Assembly (NCBI RefSeq): GCF_004138135.1
Contig: NZ_RYFD01000017.1
Coordinates: 1-64,000, forward strand
Reading direction: 5' to 3'
Origin: Candidatus Oscillochloris fontis
GTDB lineage: Bacteria; Chloroflexota; Chloroflexia; Chloroflexales; Chloroflexaceae
Length of the DNA stretch: 64,000 bases
Position 1 is the stretch's first letter. The number at the start of each line of letters is the position of its first letter. Below are positions 9,216-16,584 of the stretch, one piece after another. Both the position numbers and the translations under genes were made by a program. Under the pieces are notes generated by a model. The model was given only the letters and a program-made list of their open reading frames with translations. It did not search any database and had not been told where the DNA came from.

Positions 9216-10241
9216 TTAGATAGTGGTCGTGCTGGTGCGTACATATTCAAAGAGCGTTGCGCCTACGTGAGCCGCATTGTAGCGCAGAGTGTCCTGTTTA
9301 TTCCAGAGTTGGCGCACCGCACCGGGCGGTTCGCTAAAATCGTCCACCAGTGGGGTGACACCCAGAGCAGCTATCGCAGCTATTTCGGCAGTTGTGGGGC
9401 TAAGGATCTGAAGCCCATCAGCAGCCAAGCGCGCCACCAAATCGGTGGGGGGCTGCGGGCTATGATTGATCAGCGCCGCATCCAGATGCCCCACACCGAG
9501 GATCTCATGCAGACGCGCCACATGGTCATAGGCAGACATCCCTTCGGTTTGGCCCGATTGGGTAGTGGAATTACAGATATACACGACACGCGCTGGTGTG
9601 GTGCGCAACGCCGCGATCATGCCCTCAAATTGCAGCGTGGCCAGAATGGAGGTAAAGAAACTCCCCGGCCCAATCGTGACCAGATCGGCATGCTGAATGG
9701 CCTCCAGCGCCACCGCCGAGGCCGGTGCGGGTGGATCGAGGAAGAGGCGCGTAATGGAGGGTTTATGCAGGCCACGCACATCCAGTTCGCCATGGCGGAG
9801 AGTGCCATCGGCAAGTTCGGCACACAGTTGCACATCGGCCACCGCGACGGGCAGGACGGTAGCGCTGGGCTGCACCAGATCGGCGACCTGCTGTACTGCC
9901 TGGGCAAAGTCACCGTGGAGTTGGGTGAGGGCAGTGATGAAGAGGTTGCCAAAGGCCATGCCGTTGAGGGCGGGATGCTCGGCAGAATGGAAGCGCAGTT
10001 CGAGTAAGCGCGGCCAGAGCGCCGCTGGATCAGTGGCGAGTGCGGAGATCGTAGCCCGTAGATCGCCGGGAGCCGGGATCTTCCCTAGCGAACGCGCCAC
10101 ACCGGTACTGCGCCCGGTGTCGGTAACCGCCACAATCGCCCGCCGTTGCGGAAAGAAGGGCGCAGCCCCCAGCAGGATTTGAGCAGTCCCACCACCACCA
10201 CCGATGGCGGTAAGGGTTAGCGCAGTTGGTAGAGCAGCCAT
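9216..10241 (-). CDS. CofD/YvcK-family protein
   Basis: Belongs to the CofD-like superfamily. It has the N-terminal nucleotide-binding loop TAIGGGGGTAQILLG, then TDTGRSTGVARSLGKIPAPGDLRATISALA, which parallels the DDGGSSG...GDIRN block of YvcK/YbhK, and ADLVTIGPGSFFTSILATL near the middle. YvcK proteins bind UDP-N-acetylglucosamine and affect gluconeogenic growth and wall synthesis; CofD itself makes coenzyme F420. No F420 genes are nearby, so a YvcK-like role is more likely, but the motif departures (GGGGG, TGRSTG) leave this open. It is transcribed away from purD, with a repeat element between. Confidence 0.8.
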   Translation of the reverse strand: MAALPTALTLTAIGGGGGTAQILLGAAPFFPQRRAIVAVTDTGRSTGVARSLGKIPAPGDLRATISALATDPAALWPRLLELRFHSAEHPALNGMAFGNLFITALTQLHGDFAQAVQQVADLVQPSATVLPVAVADVQLCAELADGTLRHGELDVRGLHKPSITRLFLDPPAPASAVALEAIQHADLVTIGPGSFFTSILATLQFEGMIAALRTTPARVVYICNSTTQSGQTEGMSAYDHVARLHEILGVGHLDAALINHSPQPPTDLVARLAADGLQILSPTTAEIAAIAALGVTPLVDDFSEPPGAVRQLWNKQDTLRYNAAHVGATLFEYVRTSTTTI

Positions 10242-10260
10242 AGATTACTCAATATATCGC

Positions 10261-10389
10261 GTATGTGGCACAGGGCATGTGCAAAGTCCTTGGGGCTGTG
10301 CCCCAAACCTCAATTTTTGGTGTGTTTTGGCGGCTTCGCCGCCTCCGAGCCTCCACCGGAGGTGACTTTGCCCATGCCCTGGTATGTGG
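10261..10389. repeat. internally deleted composite hairpin element with flanking 8-bp direct repeat
   Basis: The element (10271-10381) starts CAGGGCATGTGCAAAGTC and ends GACTTTGCCCATGCCCTG, the same inverted termini as the copy at 43003-43154. It keeps the TTGGGGCTGTGCCCCAA hairpin and the left arm of the TTTTGGCGGC stem but has lost the rest. GTATGTGG occurs at 10261-10268 and again at 10382-10389, a possible target-site duplication. Confidence 0.75.
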
Positions 10390-10421
10390 GCGCTATGATA
10401 CCATGAGCAATCAGCAAGATA

Positions 10422-10430
10422 TGCTATACT
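10422..10430 (+). promoter_or_regulatory. candidate extended -10 promoter for purDN
   Basis: TGCTATACT matches an extended -10 (TGn plus five of six of TATAAT) 38 bases before the purD start. No convincing -35 is seen, as is usual for extended -10 promoters. Confidence 0.4.
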
Positions 10431-10467
10431 TCTGGCAACGAGCATCCGCAAATAGAACAAAGTAACG

Positions 10468-11715
10468 ATGAATGTTCTGCTAATCGGTTCTGGTGGTCGT
10501 GAGCATGCGCTGGCCTGGAAGATCGCCCAATCACCGCAACTCGGCAAGTTGTTGTGTGTCCCTGGCAATACCGGCACCGCCCGCCACGGGCATAATGTCC
10601 CCTTCCCACTGCACGATTTTGACATCCTGATTGATGTTGCCCAACGCGAGAGGATCGATCTGGTCGTGGTTGGCCCGGAAAACCCGCTCTCTGAGGGTAT
10701 CGCGGATCGCTTCATTGCGGCAGGCATCCCCGTCTTTGGGCCAACCGCCGCCGCCACCCGGATCGAGAGCAGCAAGGCGTTTGCGAAGGAGATCATGGCG
10801 GAGGCCGGTGTCCCCACCGCAGCAACCCATGTCTTCAACACGCCGAGTGAAGCTGCCGAGTTTGTGCGCACGAGCGGATCAGCTTGGGTAGTCAAGGTGG
10901 ATGGCTTGGCTCAAGGTAAGGGTGTGGTCGTGCCCGATACGGTTGAGGCGACACTTGCCGCAATTGAGCAACTCCACCACGACATACCGGAACAGGCGTT
11001 GTTGCTTGAGGAGCGCCTGGTTGGGCGCGAGATCTCATTGCTGGCGCTGTGTGACGGGAGCCGCCTGATGGTGTTGCCGCCCGCCCGCGATCATAAGCGC
11101 GTCGGGGATGGTGATACCGGCCCGAATACGGGCGGGATGGGTGTGATAGCCCCAGTTGATGATGTCAGCCCCGATCAGCTTGATATGATCATCAAAACCT
11201 GTCTTCAGCCAACGATCAACACCTTGGCAGCACGCGGCACCCCCTTCCGTGGGGTGCTCTATGCCGGATTAATGCTCACCGAAACGGGGCCACGGGTGCT
11301 GGAGTATAACGCCCGTTTTGGCGACCCCGAAACCCAGGCACTTTTGCCACTCATCGAGGGCGATCTGCTCGAAGCACTCTATGGCTGTGCAACCGGCAAC
11401 CTTCAGATTGAGAAGTTGCGCTGCCATAAGGGTTACGCGGTGTGTGTGGTGCTCTGCGCCGCTGGCTACCCGGAGCGCCCGCGTAAGGGCGATGTCATCC
11501 GGGGTGTCGAGGCGGTGGATGATGATACAGTGATCGTCTTCCACGCCGGAACTGCACTTGGCCCCAATGGCCTCTGCACCGCAGGTGGGCGAGTGATCGG
11601 CGTCACCGGGATAGGTAGTACCCTGCGCCAAGCCCGCGAACGGGCCTACGAATGTGCCGCAGACATTCGATTCGACGGTAAGCACTACCGTAGCGATATT
11701 GGCAAGGAAGGCTGA
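10468..11715 (+). CDS. purD: phosphoribosylamine-glycine ligase
   Basis: GAR synthetase, the second step of purine synthesis, joining phosphoribosylamine and glycine with ATP. The N-terminal MNVLLIGSGGREHALAWK and VVGPENPLSEG blocks are diagnostic of PurD, followed by an ATP-grasp domain (VVKVDGLAQGKGV, ARDHKRVGDGDTGPNTGGMG, LEYNARFGDPETQ). At 415 residues it is full length. purN follows after 10 bases, so the two purine steps, which are consecutive in the pathway, are probably cotranscribed. Confidence 0.96.
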   Translation: MNVLLIGSGGREHALAWKIAQSPQLGKLLCVPGNTGTARHGHNVPFPLHDFDILIDVAQRERIDLVVVGPENPLSEGIADRFIAAGIPVFGPTAAATRIESSKAFAKEIMAEAGVPTAATHVFNTPSEAAEFVRTSGSAWVVKVDGLAQGKGVVVPDTVEATLAAIEQLHHDIPEQALLLEERLVGREISLLALCDGSRLMVLPPARDHKRVGDGDTGPNTGGMGVIAPVDDVSPDQLDMIIKTCLQPTINTLAARGTPFRGVLYAGLMLTETGPRVLEYNARFGDPETQALLPLIEGDLLEALYGCATGNLQIEKLRCHKGYAVCVVLCAAGYPERPRKGDVIRGVEAVDDDTVIVFHAGTALGPNGLCTAGGRVIGVTGIGSTLRQARERAYECAADIRFDGKHYRSDIGKEG

Positions 11716-11725
11716 ACCGTCGCCC

Positions 11726-12385
11726 ATGGATAGTATTGCCGTTTTGATTAGCGGGTCAGGCAGTAACCTGCAAGCCCTCTTTGATGCCCAAGATGCTGGT
11801 GAACTAGGCAGTGTCCATGTCAACCTCGTGGTGAGTGACCGCGCTGATGCCTATGGGCTTCAGCGCGCCCTCAAGCGCGGTGTGGCGGCTGCCCACGTCC
11901 CACTGCCCTCGGCACCCGCCGGAACCGCCCGCCGAGCGGTTCGCGCCGCCTGGGAGGAACGCCTGGCGACGGTAGTCACCGCCTTTCAGCCCGATTTGGT
12001 GGTGCTGGCCGGGTTTATGCGGATTCTCTCGCCGATCTTCTTGCAGCACTTCCCCGATCAGGTGATCAATCAGCATCCGGCGCTGCTACCGGCTGATGGC
12101 GGCGAGACGGTGCTGACCAGCACGGGGTTACACATCCCGGCGCTGCGCGGGGCGCATGTGGTTCCCGACGCACTCCGCTTGGGGTTGAGCATCACCGGCT
12201 GTACGGTGCATCGCGTCACGCCCCGCGTGGATGATGGGCCGATCCTAGCCCAAGCCGAGGTGCCCATCCTGCCCGATGATGACGAGAGCAGCCTGCACGA
12301 GCGCATCAAGATCGCCGAGCGGCAACTCATCGTTCAGGTGGTGCGCGAGTTGGCTACATCAAGTTCCCCAGCGGCCCAAGGTTGA
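11726..12385 (+). CDS. purN: phosphoribosylglycinamide formyltransferase
   Basis: Transfers formyl from 10-formyltetrahydrofolate to GAR. It begins with the family signature VLISGSGSNLQAL, and has LAGFMRILSP, the catalytic Asn/His in INQHPALLP, and the Asp of VDDGPILAQ. Between HPALLP and the next helix it is about 15 residues longer than the B. subtilis/E. coli pattern (the GGETVLTSTGLHIP segment). The start is the ATG aligned with the family N-terminus; an upstream in-frame start lies inside purD. Its 3' end overlaps the convergent gvpK by 32 bases, leaving no room for a separate terminator. Confidence 0.93.
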   Translation: MDSIAVLISGSGSNLQALFDAQDAGELGSVHVNLVVSDRADAYGLQRALKRGVAAAHVPLPSAPAGTARRAVRAAWEERLATVVTAFQPDLVVLAGFMRILSPIFLQHFPDQVINQHPALLPADGGETVLTSTGLHIPALRGAHVVPDALRLGLSITGCTVHRVTPRVDDGPILAQAEVPILPDDDESSLHERIKIAERQLIVQVVRELATSSSPAAQG

Positions 12386-12737
12386 GGTTCAGATCTTCGT
12401 TTTCTAGGCCGAAGACCACCTTCAACTCCAGGATGCGCTCCTCAAGGCGCATAAAGGTCTCGCCGAGGCGCTCGATCTCGGCATCGCTCACCGTACCACG
12501 CTCGATGCGGTGGAGTGCCTGACGCTCCATCAAGCGCCGCAGCAGTTCGATCAGGGTCAGAACCAGTTTGGCCAGACCCTGCTCGACCTCTTCAGGGTTG
12601 GCGTTGATCCGTTTGGGCAAGCCTGCGCAGGTACGTTCCAACTCAGCCGCAAAGACTTCAATATCTTCAGGGCGGTTGAGCATCTTATTCTGGATGCGTG
12701 CCAGGTCATCAAGAGCATCGGGGGCATCAGTAATCAT
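12354..12737 (-). CDS. gvpK: gas vesicle protein GvpK
   Basis: Accessory gas vesicle protein, last gene of the cluster. It has the GvpK pattern: an amphipathic N-terminal helix, a Pro-rich turn (LPKRINANPEEVEQGLAKLVLTL), IELLRRLMERQALHRIERGTVSD and a C-terminal helical coil. GvpK is required for vesicle formation in several organisms; its exact place in assembly is unclear. Two ATGs are adjacent; the second has GGGAG at a better distance. It overlaps the 3' end of purN on the other strand. Confidence 0.92.
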   Translation of the reverse strand: MITDAPDALDDLARIQNKMLNRPEDIEVFAAELERTCAGLPKRINANPEEVEQGLAKLVLTLIELLRRLMERQALHRIERGTVSDAEIERLGETFMRLEERILELKVVFGLENEDLNLNLGPLGNLM

Positions 12738-12752
12738 CATTACTCCCAGGGA

Positions 12753-13436
12753 TCAGGCTGGTGACACAAAGTTGTAGGCAGGCCAGGGGCCAGTACAGAG
12801 CAGGCGAATATCGGGGCGATCACGGCCAATCTCGGCCACTCCAGCCTGGAAGCGGGGCACATCCTCACGCGCCACCAGATAGGCCGCGCTCAGCACCATG
12901 CGCTCGGTGGGTAGCACCTTGCGGACACTCGCCACCGCATACTGGTCAAGGTGCGCATAGAGATCATCGGCGATCTGCTCGGCACGTAAGCGGCGCAGCG
13001 CGGCGGCCCGTTCCTCCACCATCCGCCGCTCGATATAGTCGCGGCCACTGCGCGGGCGCTCCTCAACCACGGCAGGTGGCGGCGGCAGATCAGTCCAGAT
13101 CGCGCGCAGACTAAGTTCAACCCGGCCCCGCACCTGCGCTAGGCCGGCCACGAACGAGGCACGCCGTTCAGCCAGCATCGCCAATACCGCAGCCTCATCG
13201 GCCAGGAACGTCCCAAAGCGCACTGGGAGCGTCCCACCCGCCTCAGCGAGCGCCTCAACCACCGACTCGTGGCGCCAGATATGGGACGCCTCGGTCGTCA
13301 CCTGTTGGGGATCAACCCGACTCACCACCGCACCAATCTCGCCATCCTGGTAGAAGAAGATCGGCTGATCGGCCAAGCCAACCCTCGGCAATGGCATCTC
13401 GCCGGGGCGATCAACAATCGCGTAGAGATAGAGCAT
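12753..13436 (-). CDS. GvpL/GvpF family gas vesicle protein (copy 3)
   Basis: GvpF/GvpL family: it begins LYLYAIVD, has DGEIGAVVSRV, LPVRFGTFL, RVELSLRAIW and ends LLCTGPWPAYNFV, the family C-terminal signature. In cyanobacteria and haloarchaea GvpF/L binds GvpA and sits on the gas-facing surface, acting early in assembly. It is one of three paralogues here, separated by GvpJ-type genes, so they may form a heteromeric assembly platform. Ribosome site GGAG about 9 bases before ATG. It lies 6 bases after the upstream gene. Confidence 0.92.
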   Translation of the reverse strand: MLYLYAIVDRPGEMPLPRVGLADQPIFFYQDGEIGAVVSRVDPQQVTTEASHIWRHESVVEALAEAGGTLPVRFGTFLADEAAVLAMLAERRASFVAGLAQVRGRVELSLRAIWTDLPPPPAVVEERPRSGRDYIERRMVEERAAALRRLRAEQIADDLYAHLDQYAVASVRKVLPTERMVLSAAYLVAREDVPRFQAGVAEIGRDRPDIRLLCTGPWPAYNFVSPA

Positions 13437-13442
13437 CGTGCG

Positions 13443-13661
13443 TCACTCCAGACGCGGCGTAGTGGGAGGATTGAGATGAGCGCCACGCATAAGCTCGATA
13501 TTATCTACCGAAGTGAGGATCACGCGCAACCCCAGATAGACCAGATCCACATCGGCCACCGAGAGCATAATATCTCCTTGGATCACCACACCCTTATCGA
13601 GAATACGATCTAGGAGATCCAGCAGAGTCAACTCCCGATCCGGGGAAAGAAAATCAGACAT
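13443..13661 (-). CDS. GvpA/GvpJ-family small gas vesicle protein (GvpS/GvpM-like position)
   Basis: A 72-residue GvpA-fold protein: LTLLDLLDRILDKGVVIQGDIMLSVADVDLVYLGLRVILTSVD matches the helix-strand-strand-helix core of GvpA. It differs from the major GvpA in lacking the EARIVIAG strand and having an N-terminal extension. Its position between GvpL-type genes and next to gvpK recalls gvpS of Bacillus megaterium, but GvpJ or GvpM naming is equally possible. Such minor GvpA-like proteins are thought to nucleate the conical tips. The start is the ATG with AGGAG 8 bases upstream; it overlaps the previous gene by 8 bases. Confidence 0.88.
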   Translation of the reverse strand: MSDFLSPDRELTLLDLLDRILDKGVVIQGDIMLSVADVDLVYLGLRVILTSVDNIELMRGAHLNPPTTPRLE

Positions 13662-14475
13662 GATCCGACTCCTGTTGGGGCGCAGCAGCAAAGCTGTAGG
13701 CTGGCCAGGGGCCAGTCAATTCAAAGCGGAAGCTGCTATAGTGCGCCACCAGAGCCTCAACTTCGGCTAAGAACTGATCAAACGTCGCCTCATCCACCAG
13801 ATAGGCACCACTAAAGATCAGTTCCATGCCATCACCAGCACTTTGTGAGACCGGGCCACCGGCGGTAGCGGACGCTTGCCCCGCGAGGCGGGCCTGACTC
13901 TCACAGACACAGATATTCGCCAACTGACGCGACTCCTGAAGAATCAGCGCATCGAGCTTCTTCTGGAGCATATAGGCGGCACCGCTCGACATCCGGTTGC
14001 GTTGCATAATCAGGTTGGCAACCTGATCGTTGTTGGTACGCACATATTCGGCCACCTGCTTGGGTTCGGCATAGATCTTGACCCCCCACTCACGCCGACC
14101 GCGTAAGCGTTCCAGGGCAGCCCGTAACATCGGGGCATTGGTGCGCAACATCGTGCGGACACCGGCCTCATCACGGAAGATCGTACCGAAGCGCAAAGGA
14201 GCAACCGGGCCAGCGATAGCAGCGAGCACCTCTTGGTGAGCGCGGACGCGGGGTTCGAGCCACGTCAGATCAGCCAGGCGTTCCTCCAACAATTCTGGGT
14301 CAAAGCGATCCACGGGCAATGGCGTCACCACCGCCCCCAGATCCCCCTCGCGCACACAGAGTACCGGCGCTCCTGGCTCAACCGCCGGGAGATCAGGAAG
14401 CGTCAACTCCTGCTCGGCAATCACGCCATAAACATAATAGACGAGCGCCGTAGACTCTTGGACGAGTGTCTCCAT
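13654..14475 (-). CDS. GvpL/GvpF family gas vesicle protein (copy 2)
   Basis: GvpF/L paralogue with VYYVYGVIAE at the N-terminus, GDLGAVVTPL, PLRFGTIFRDE, REWGVKIYAE and the C-terminal LTGPWPAYSFA. It is longer than its siblings (273 residues) because of an inserted Ala/Gly/Ser-rich segment around residues 190-205. GvpL proteins contact GvpA and other accessory proteins during assembly. The upstream ribosome site is weak, suggesting translational coupling to the gene before it. Confidence 0.9.
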   Translation of the reverse strand: METLVQESTALVYYVYGVIAEQELTLPDLPAVEPGAPVLCVREGDLGAVVTPLPVDRFDPELLEERLADLTWLEPRVRAHQEVLAAIAGPVAPLRFGTIFRDEAGVRTMLRTNAPMLRAALERLRGRREWGVKIYAEPKQVAEYVRTNNDQVANLIMQRNRMSSGAAYMLQKKLDALILQESRQLANICVCESQARLAGQASATAGGPVSQSAGDGMELIFSGAYLVDEATFDQFLAEVEALVAHYSSFRFELTGPWPAYSFAAAPQQESDHV

Positions 14476-14485
14476 AACCTATCAC

Positions 14486-14812
14486 CTAACTCCCTGTATC
14501 TGCATCAACCTCAATCGGTGGGGCCAAACGCTGCTCTAGCCGCGCCAGACGTTCACTCAACAGCTTATTCTCCTGCTCAAGGTTCTGAGCGCGAGTCGTG
14601 AGCTGCGGATCATTCTGCCACCAATTGATACCCATCTCGGCAGCCTTATCCACCGAGGCAATCAACAAACGCACCTTGATACTCAGTAACTCAACCCCCA
14701 CCAGCGAAATAGAAATATCACCGGCAATCACAATCCCCTTGTCGAGCACCCGTTCGAGGATGTCGGCAAGGTTGGTTGATTGGGTTGAATGCTGAAGACC
14801 ATATGATCCCAT
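14486..14812 (-). CDS. gvpJ: gas vesicle protein GvpJ
   Basis: A GvpA-fold domain (residues 13-65: LADILERVLDKGIVIAGDISISLVGVELL and IKVRLLIASVDKA) followed by a C-terminal coiled coil (LEQENKLLSERLARLEQRL). This layout, a GvpA core plus helical tail, is the usual mark of GvpJ, a minor component implicated in shell nucleation or tips. WWQND after the core is also seen in GvpJ-type proteins. ATG preceded by GGAAG. Confidence 0.85.
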   Translation of the reverse strand: MGSYGLQHSTQSTNLADILERVLDKGIVIAGDISISLVGVELLSIKVRLLIASVDKAAEMGINWWQNDPQLTTRAQNLEQENKLLSERLARLEQRLAPPIEVDADTGS

Positions 14813-14829
14813 GGGTTCGTACTTCCTAA

Positions 14830-15081
14830 CTAATCTTTGACCTGGGCACGATAGTAGCGATGGGTACGCTCATAACCCAGCATATCACCATTCGAGTCAA
14901 AACGGATCTGATAGGTTGCCAGCACATCGCTACTATTGGGAATGCGCCGCATCTCAACCATCTCCACCTCGATCATCCAACCGTCACCATCGCGTTTACA
15001 CTGCGACACCGTATCAACCGGCAAGCCCGTCATCGCTGCGAGGGTATCACGGGCGATCTTGATAACTTCTACTGCATTCAT
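14830..15081 (-). CDS. gvpO: gas vesicle protein GvpO
   Basis: An 83-residue protein with the GvpO pattern: an N-terminal helix (AVEVIKIARDTLAAMTGLPVD), then VSQCKRDGDGWMIEVEMVEMRRIPNSSDVLATYQIRFDSNGDMLGYERTHRYYRA. GvpO occurs in many haloarchaeal and actinobacterial gvp clusters and is needed for vesicle formation, possibly acting as a regulator or GvpF/G partner. It is placed between gvpG and gvpJ in a tightly packed operon. Confidence 0.9.
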   Translation of the reverse strand: MNAVEVIKIARDTLAAMTGLPVDTVSQCKRDGDGWMIEVEMVEMRRIPNSSDVLATYQIRFDSNGDMLGYERTHRYYRAQVKD

Positions 15082-15112
15082 AGGGACATATTCCTATCAC
15101 TACCGGAAGTAA

Positions 15113-15358
15113 TTAGCTCTGGCGTTGGCGCTCACGGGCGACACGCAAGCGCGCCAGCAGTTCCTCTTCGACCGCAAGATACTGCTCCTCGGTAATCTCA
15201 CCCATATCCAGACGTAACTCAAAGTCGGCGAGCTTCTGGCGGATACGCTGCGGATTATAGAGTTCATCCTCGGCCTGCTCGGTGATCTGTTCAGCCACCC
15301 AGAGCACCCCCTCTAGCGGGGCAGTGATCGGAAAGGTCAAGATACTAAGAAGGCCCAT
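15113..15358 (-). CDS. gvpG: gas vesicle protein GvpG
   Basis: An 81-residue protein opening MGLLSILTFPITAPLEGVLWVAEQI, the conserved hydrophobic start of GvpG, then an acidic amphipathic helix (ADFELRLDMGEITEEQYLAVEEELLARL). GvpG binds GvpF/L in haloarchaea. It starts 4 bases after the GvpF/L stop with its GGAG inside that gene, so translation is coupled to it. Confidence 0.93.
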   Translation of the reverse strand: MGLLSILTFPITAPLEGVLWVAEQITEQAEDELYNPQRIRQKLADFELRLDMGEITEEQYLAVEEELLARLRVARERQRQS

Positions 15359-15362
15359 AGAA

Positions 15363-16130
15363 TTAGCTCCAACTAACCGTCAGATTAACGAAATTATAGG
15401 GTGGCACCGGGCCAACCGACTTAAAGAGCATCCGCGAGCCAAATTGGGCATCAAGGTCGTGGATGGCGGCATCAAAGCGGGCCTCATCCTCGCGATTGAG
15501 CAGAAAGGCCGCATTGACCACCATGCGATCTGTGAGGATAGGCTGCGTAAGTAGCGCGTGGGCCAGAGGGCGCAACGCCGCGAGAATCTGTTCGCTATCC
15601 GCATCACGGCGTTGCGCAATCGCGGCTTCAACCATCTCACCCAAGCGAATCCGCTCGTAGTAGGTACGTTCGGCAGGTTTGCCAACGATACTATCACGCA
15701 GAGCGCGGATCGCCGGTTCTTGATCGGCAATCTCGCGGAAGAACTGCTCATCGGTCCAGAAGACCTTGAGGCCCAACTCGATCCGGCCATCGAGATCATT
15801 GATCTGGGTGGTGAAATCGTCATAGCCACGCACCAGGAGTTGATCGCGGATCGTCTCGACATCGGGGGCCACAATCCCGAAGCTGATCGGCAGCACCGTA
15901 TAGTGCTGCATCACCGCTTCAAGCACCCGCGTATGGGTAAGCATATTGCGGCGCGAACTCTCATACTCCTCACAGGGCGAGTCGCTCACCACCGCCGCCA
16001 AATCGCGGTAGGGGATGGTATAGACTTGTGGGCCATCCTCGTGGATACCACGTGCTGCAATCACCTGCGTCTCGGAGCAGCGAATGATCGCATAGAGATA
16101 TTTTCCAGTAGGCTGATCACTATCAATCAT
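15363..16130 (-). CDS. gvpF: GvpF/GvpL family gas vesicle protein (copy 1)
   Basis: GvpF/L member at the canonical gvpF position before gvpG. Motifs: KYLYAIIRC, RDLAAVVSDSP, HTRVLEAVMQHYTVLPISFG, RIELGLKVFW and the terminal SVGPVPPYNFVNL. GvpF contacts GvpA directly in the known systems. ATG preceded by GGAG. A large double hairpin separates it from the upstream unknown gene, so it may be expressed less than gvpA-gvpN. Confidence 0.92.
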   Translation of the reverse strand: MIDSDQPTGKYLYAIIRCSETQVIAARGIHEDGPQVYTIPYRDLAAVVSDSPCEEYESSRRNMLTHTRVLEAVMQHYTVLPISFGIVAPDVETIRDQLLVRGYDDFTTQINDLDGRIELGLKVFWTDEQFFREIADQEPAIRALRDSIVGKPAERTYYERIRLGEMVEAAIAQRRDADSEQILAALRPLAHALLTQPILTDRMVVNAAFLLNREDEARFDAAIHDLDAQFGSRMLFKSVGPVPPYNFVNLTVSWS

Positions 16131-16150
16131 ACCATTGCTCCATCAAGCTG

Positions 16151-16225
16151 TTTTGTCGTACTGTTGGCAGCTTCTCCGCCAACAGTACGACAAAAAAATA
16201 TCTTGGGGCGGCGAAGCCGCCCCAA
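16151..16225. terminator. double hairpin inside the gas vesicle operon
   Basis: The first stem has perfect 18-bp arms (16151-16168 and 16178-16195, starting TTTTGTCGTACTG). The second has 10-bp arms, TTGGGGCGGC GAA GCCGCCCCAA (16203-16225). They are joined by AAAATATC, the same layout as the composite hairpin elements at 43003 and 58323. It probably attenuates or stabilises the gvp transcript at this point. Confidence 0.75.
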
Positions 16226-16245
16226 ACCCCATCACAAATACCAGA

Positions 16246-16551
16246 CTAATACTCAAAAGTAAATGTAGAGAAGCCAGCAGTTGTGCCGGTTCCGGCATCG
16301 GCGTCCTTTTCCTTGGGCGCAGCAGGGCGTAGCTCACCATTCAATGCAGCCAACTGCTCTTCGACAAGATGAAGACGAGACTGAGCACGATCCAAATTGC
16401 GCTGCCAAGCGGTCACTTCCTGCTGGAGGCGGGCGCGTTCACCCTCTAGGCGGGTGCGCTCACCGGTCGGTGAAGCCTTGGTGTGCCCCGGTGGGCGGTT
16501 GCGCAGAGCCGCCCCCTCAGGGATCGAACGCATTGATGATTTACGAGCCAT
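16246..16551 (-). CDS. small coiled-coil protein of unknown function in the gvp operon
   Basis: Not recognised. 101 residues: a basic, Pro/Ser-rich head (MARKSSMRSIPEGAALRNRP), a central coiled coil of roughly 45 residues (ERTRLEGERARLQQEVTAWQRNLDRAQSRLHLVEEQLAAL) and an Ala/Gly/Thr tail ending FSTFTFEY. It is cotranscribed between gvpN and gvpF, so it is probably a vesicle accessory or surface protein. It could be a lineage-specific Gvp, but no family assignment is made. Confidence 0.75.
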   Translation of the reverse strand: MARKSSMRSIPEGAALRNRPPGHTKASPTGERTRLEGERARLQQEVTAWQRNLDRAQSRLHLVEEQLAALNGELRPAAPKEKDADAGTGTTAGFSTFTFEY

Positions 16552-16584
16552 CTGTATTCCTTTGGCGAAGTAGGCAAATAGAAA

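Noticed and set aside
9216-10241. CofD, coenzyme F420 biosynthesis
   Set aside because: Sequence belongs to the CofD-like superfamily, but no other F420 genes are near and the N-terminal motifs are closer to YvcK.
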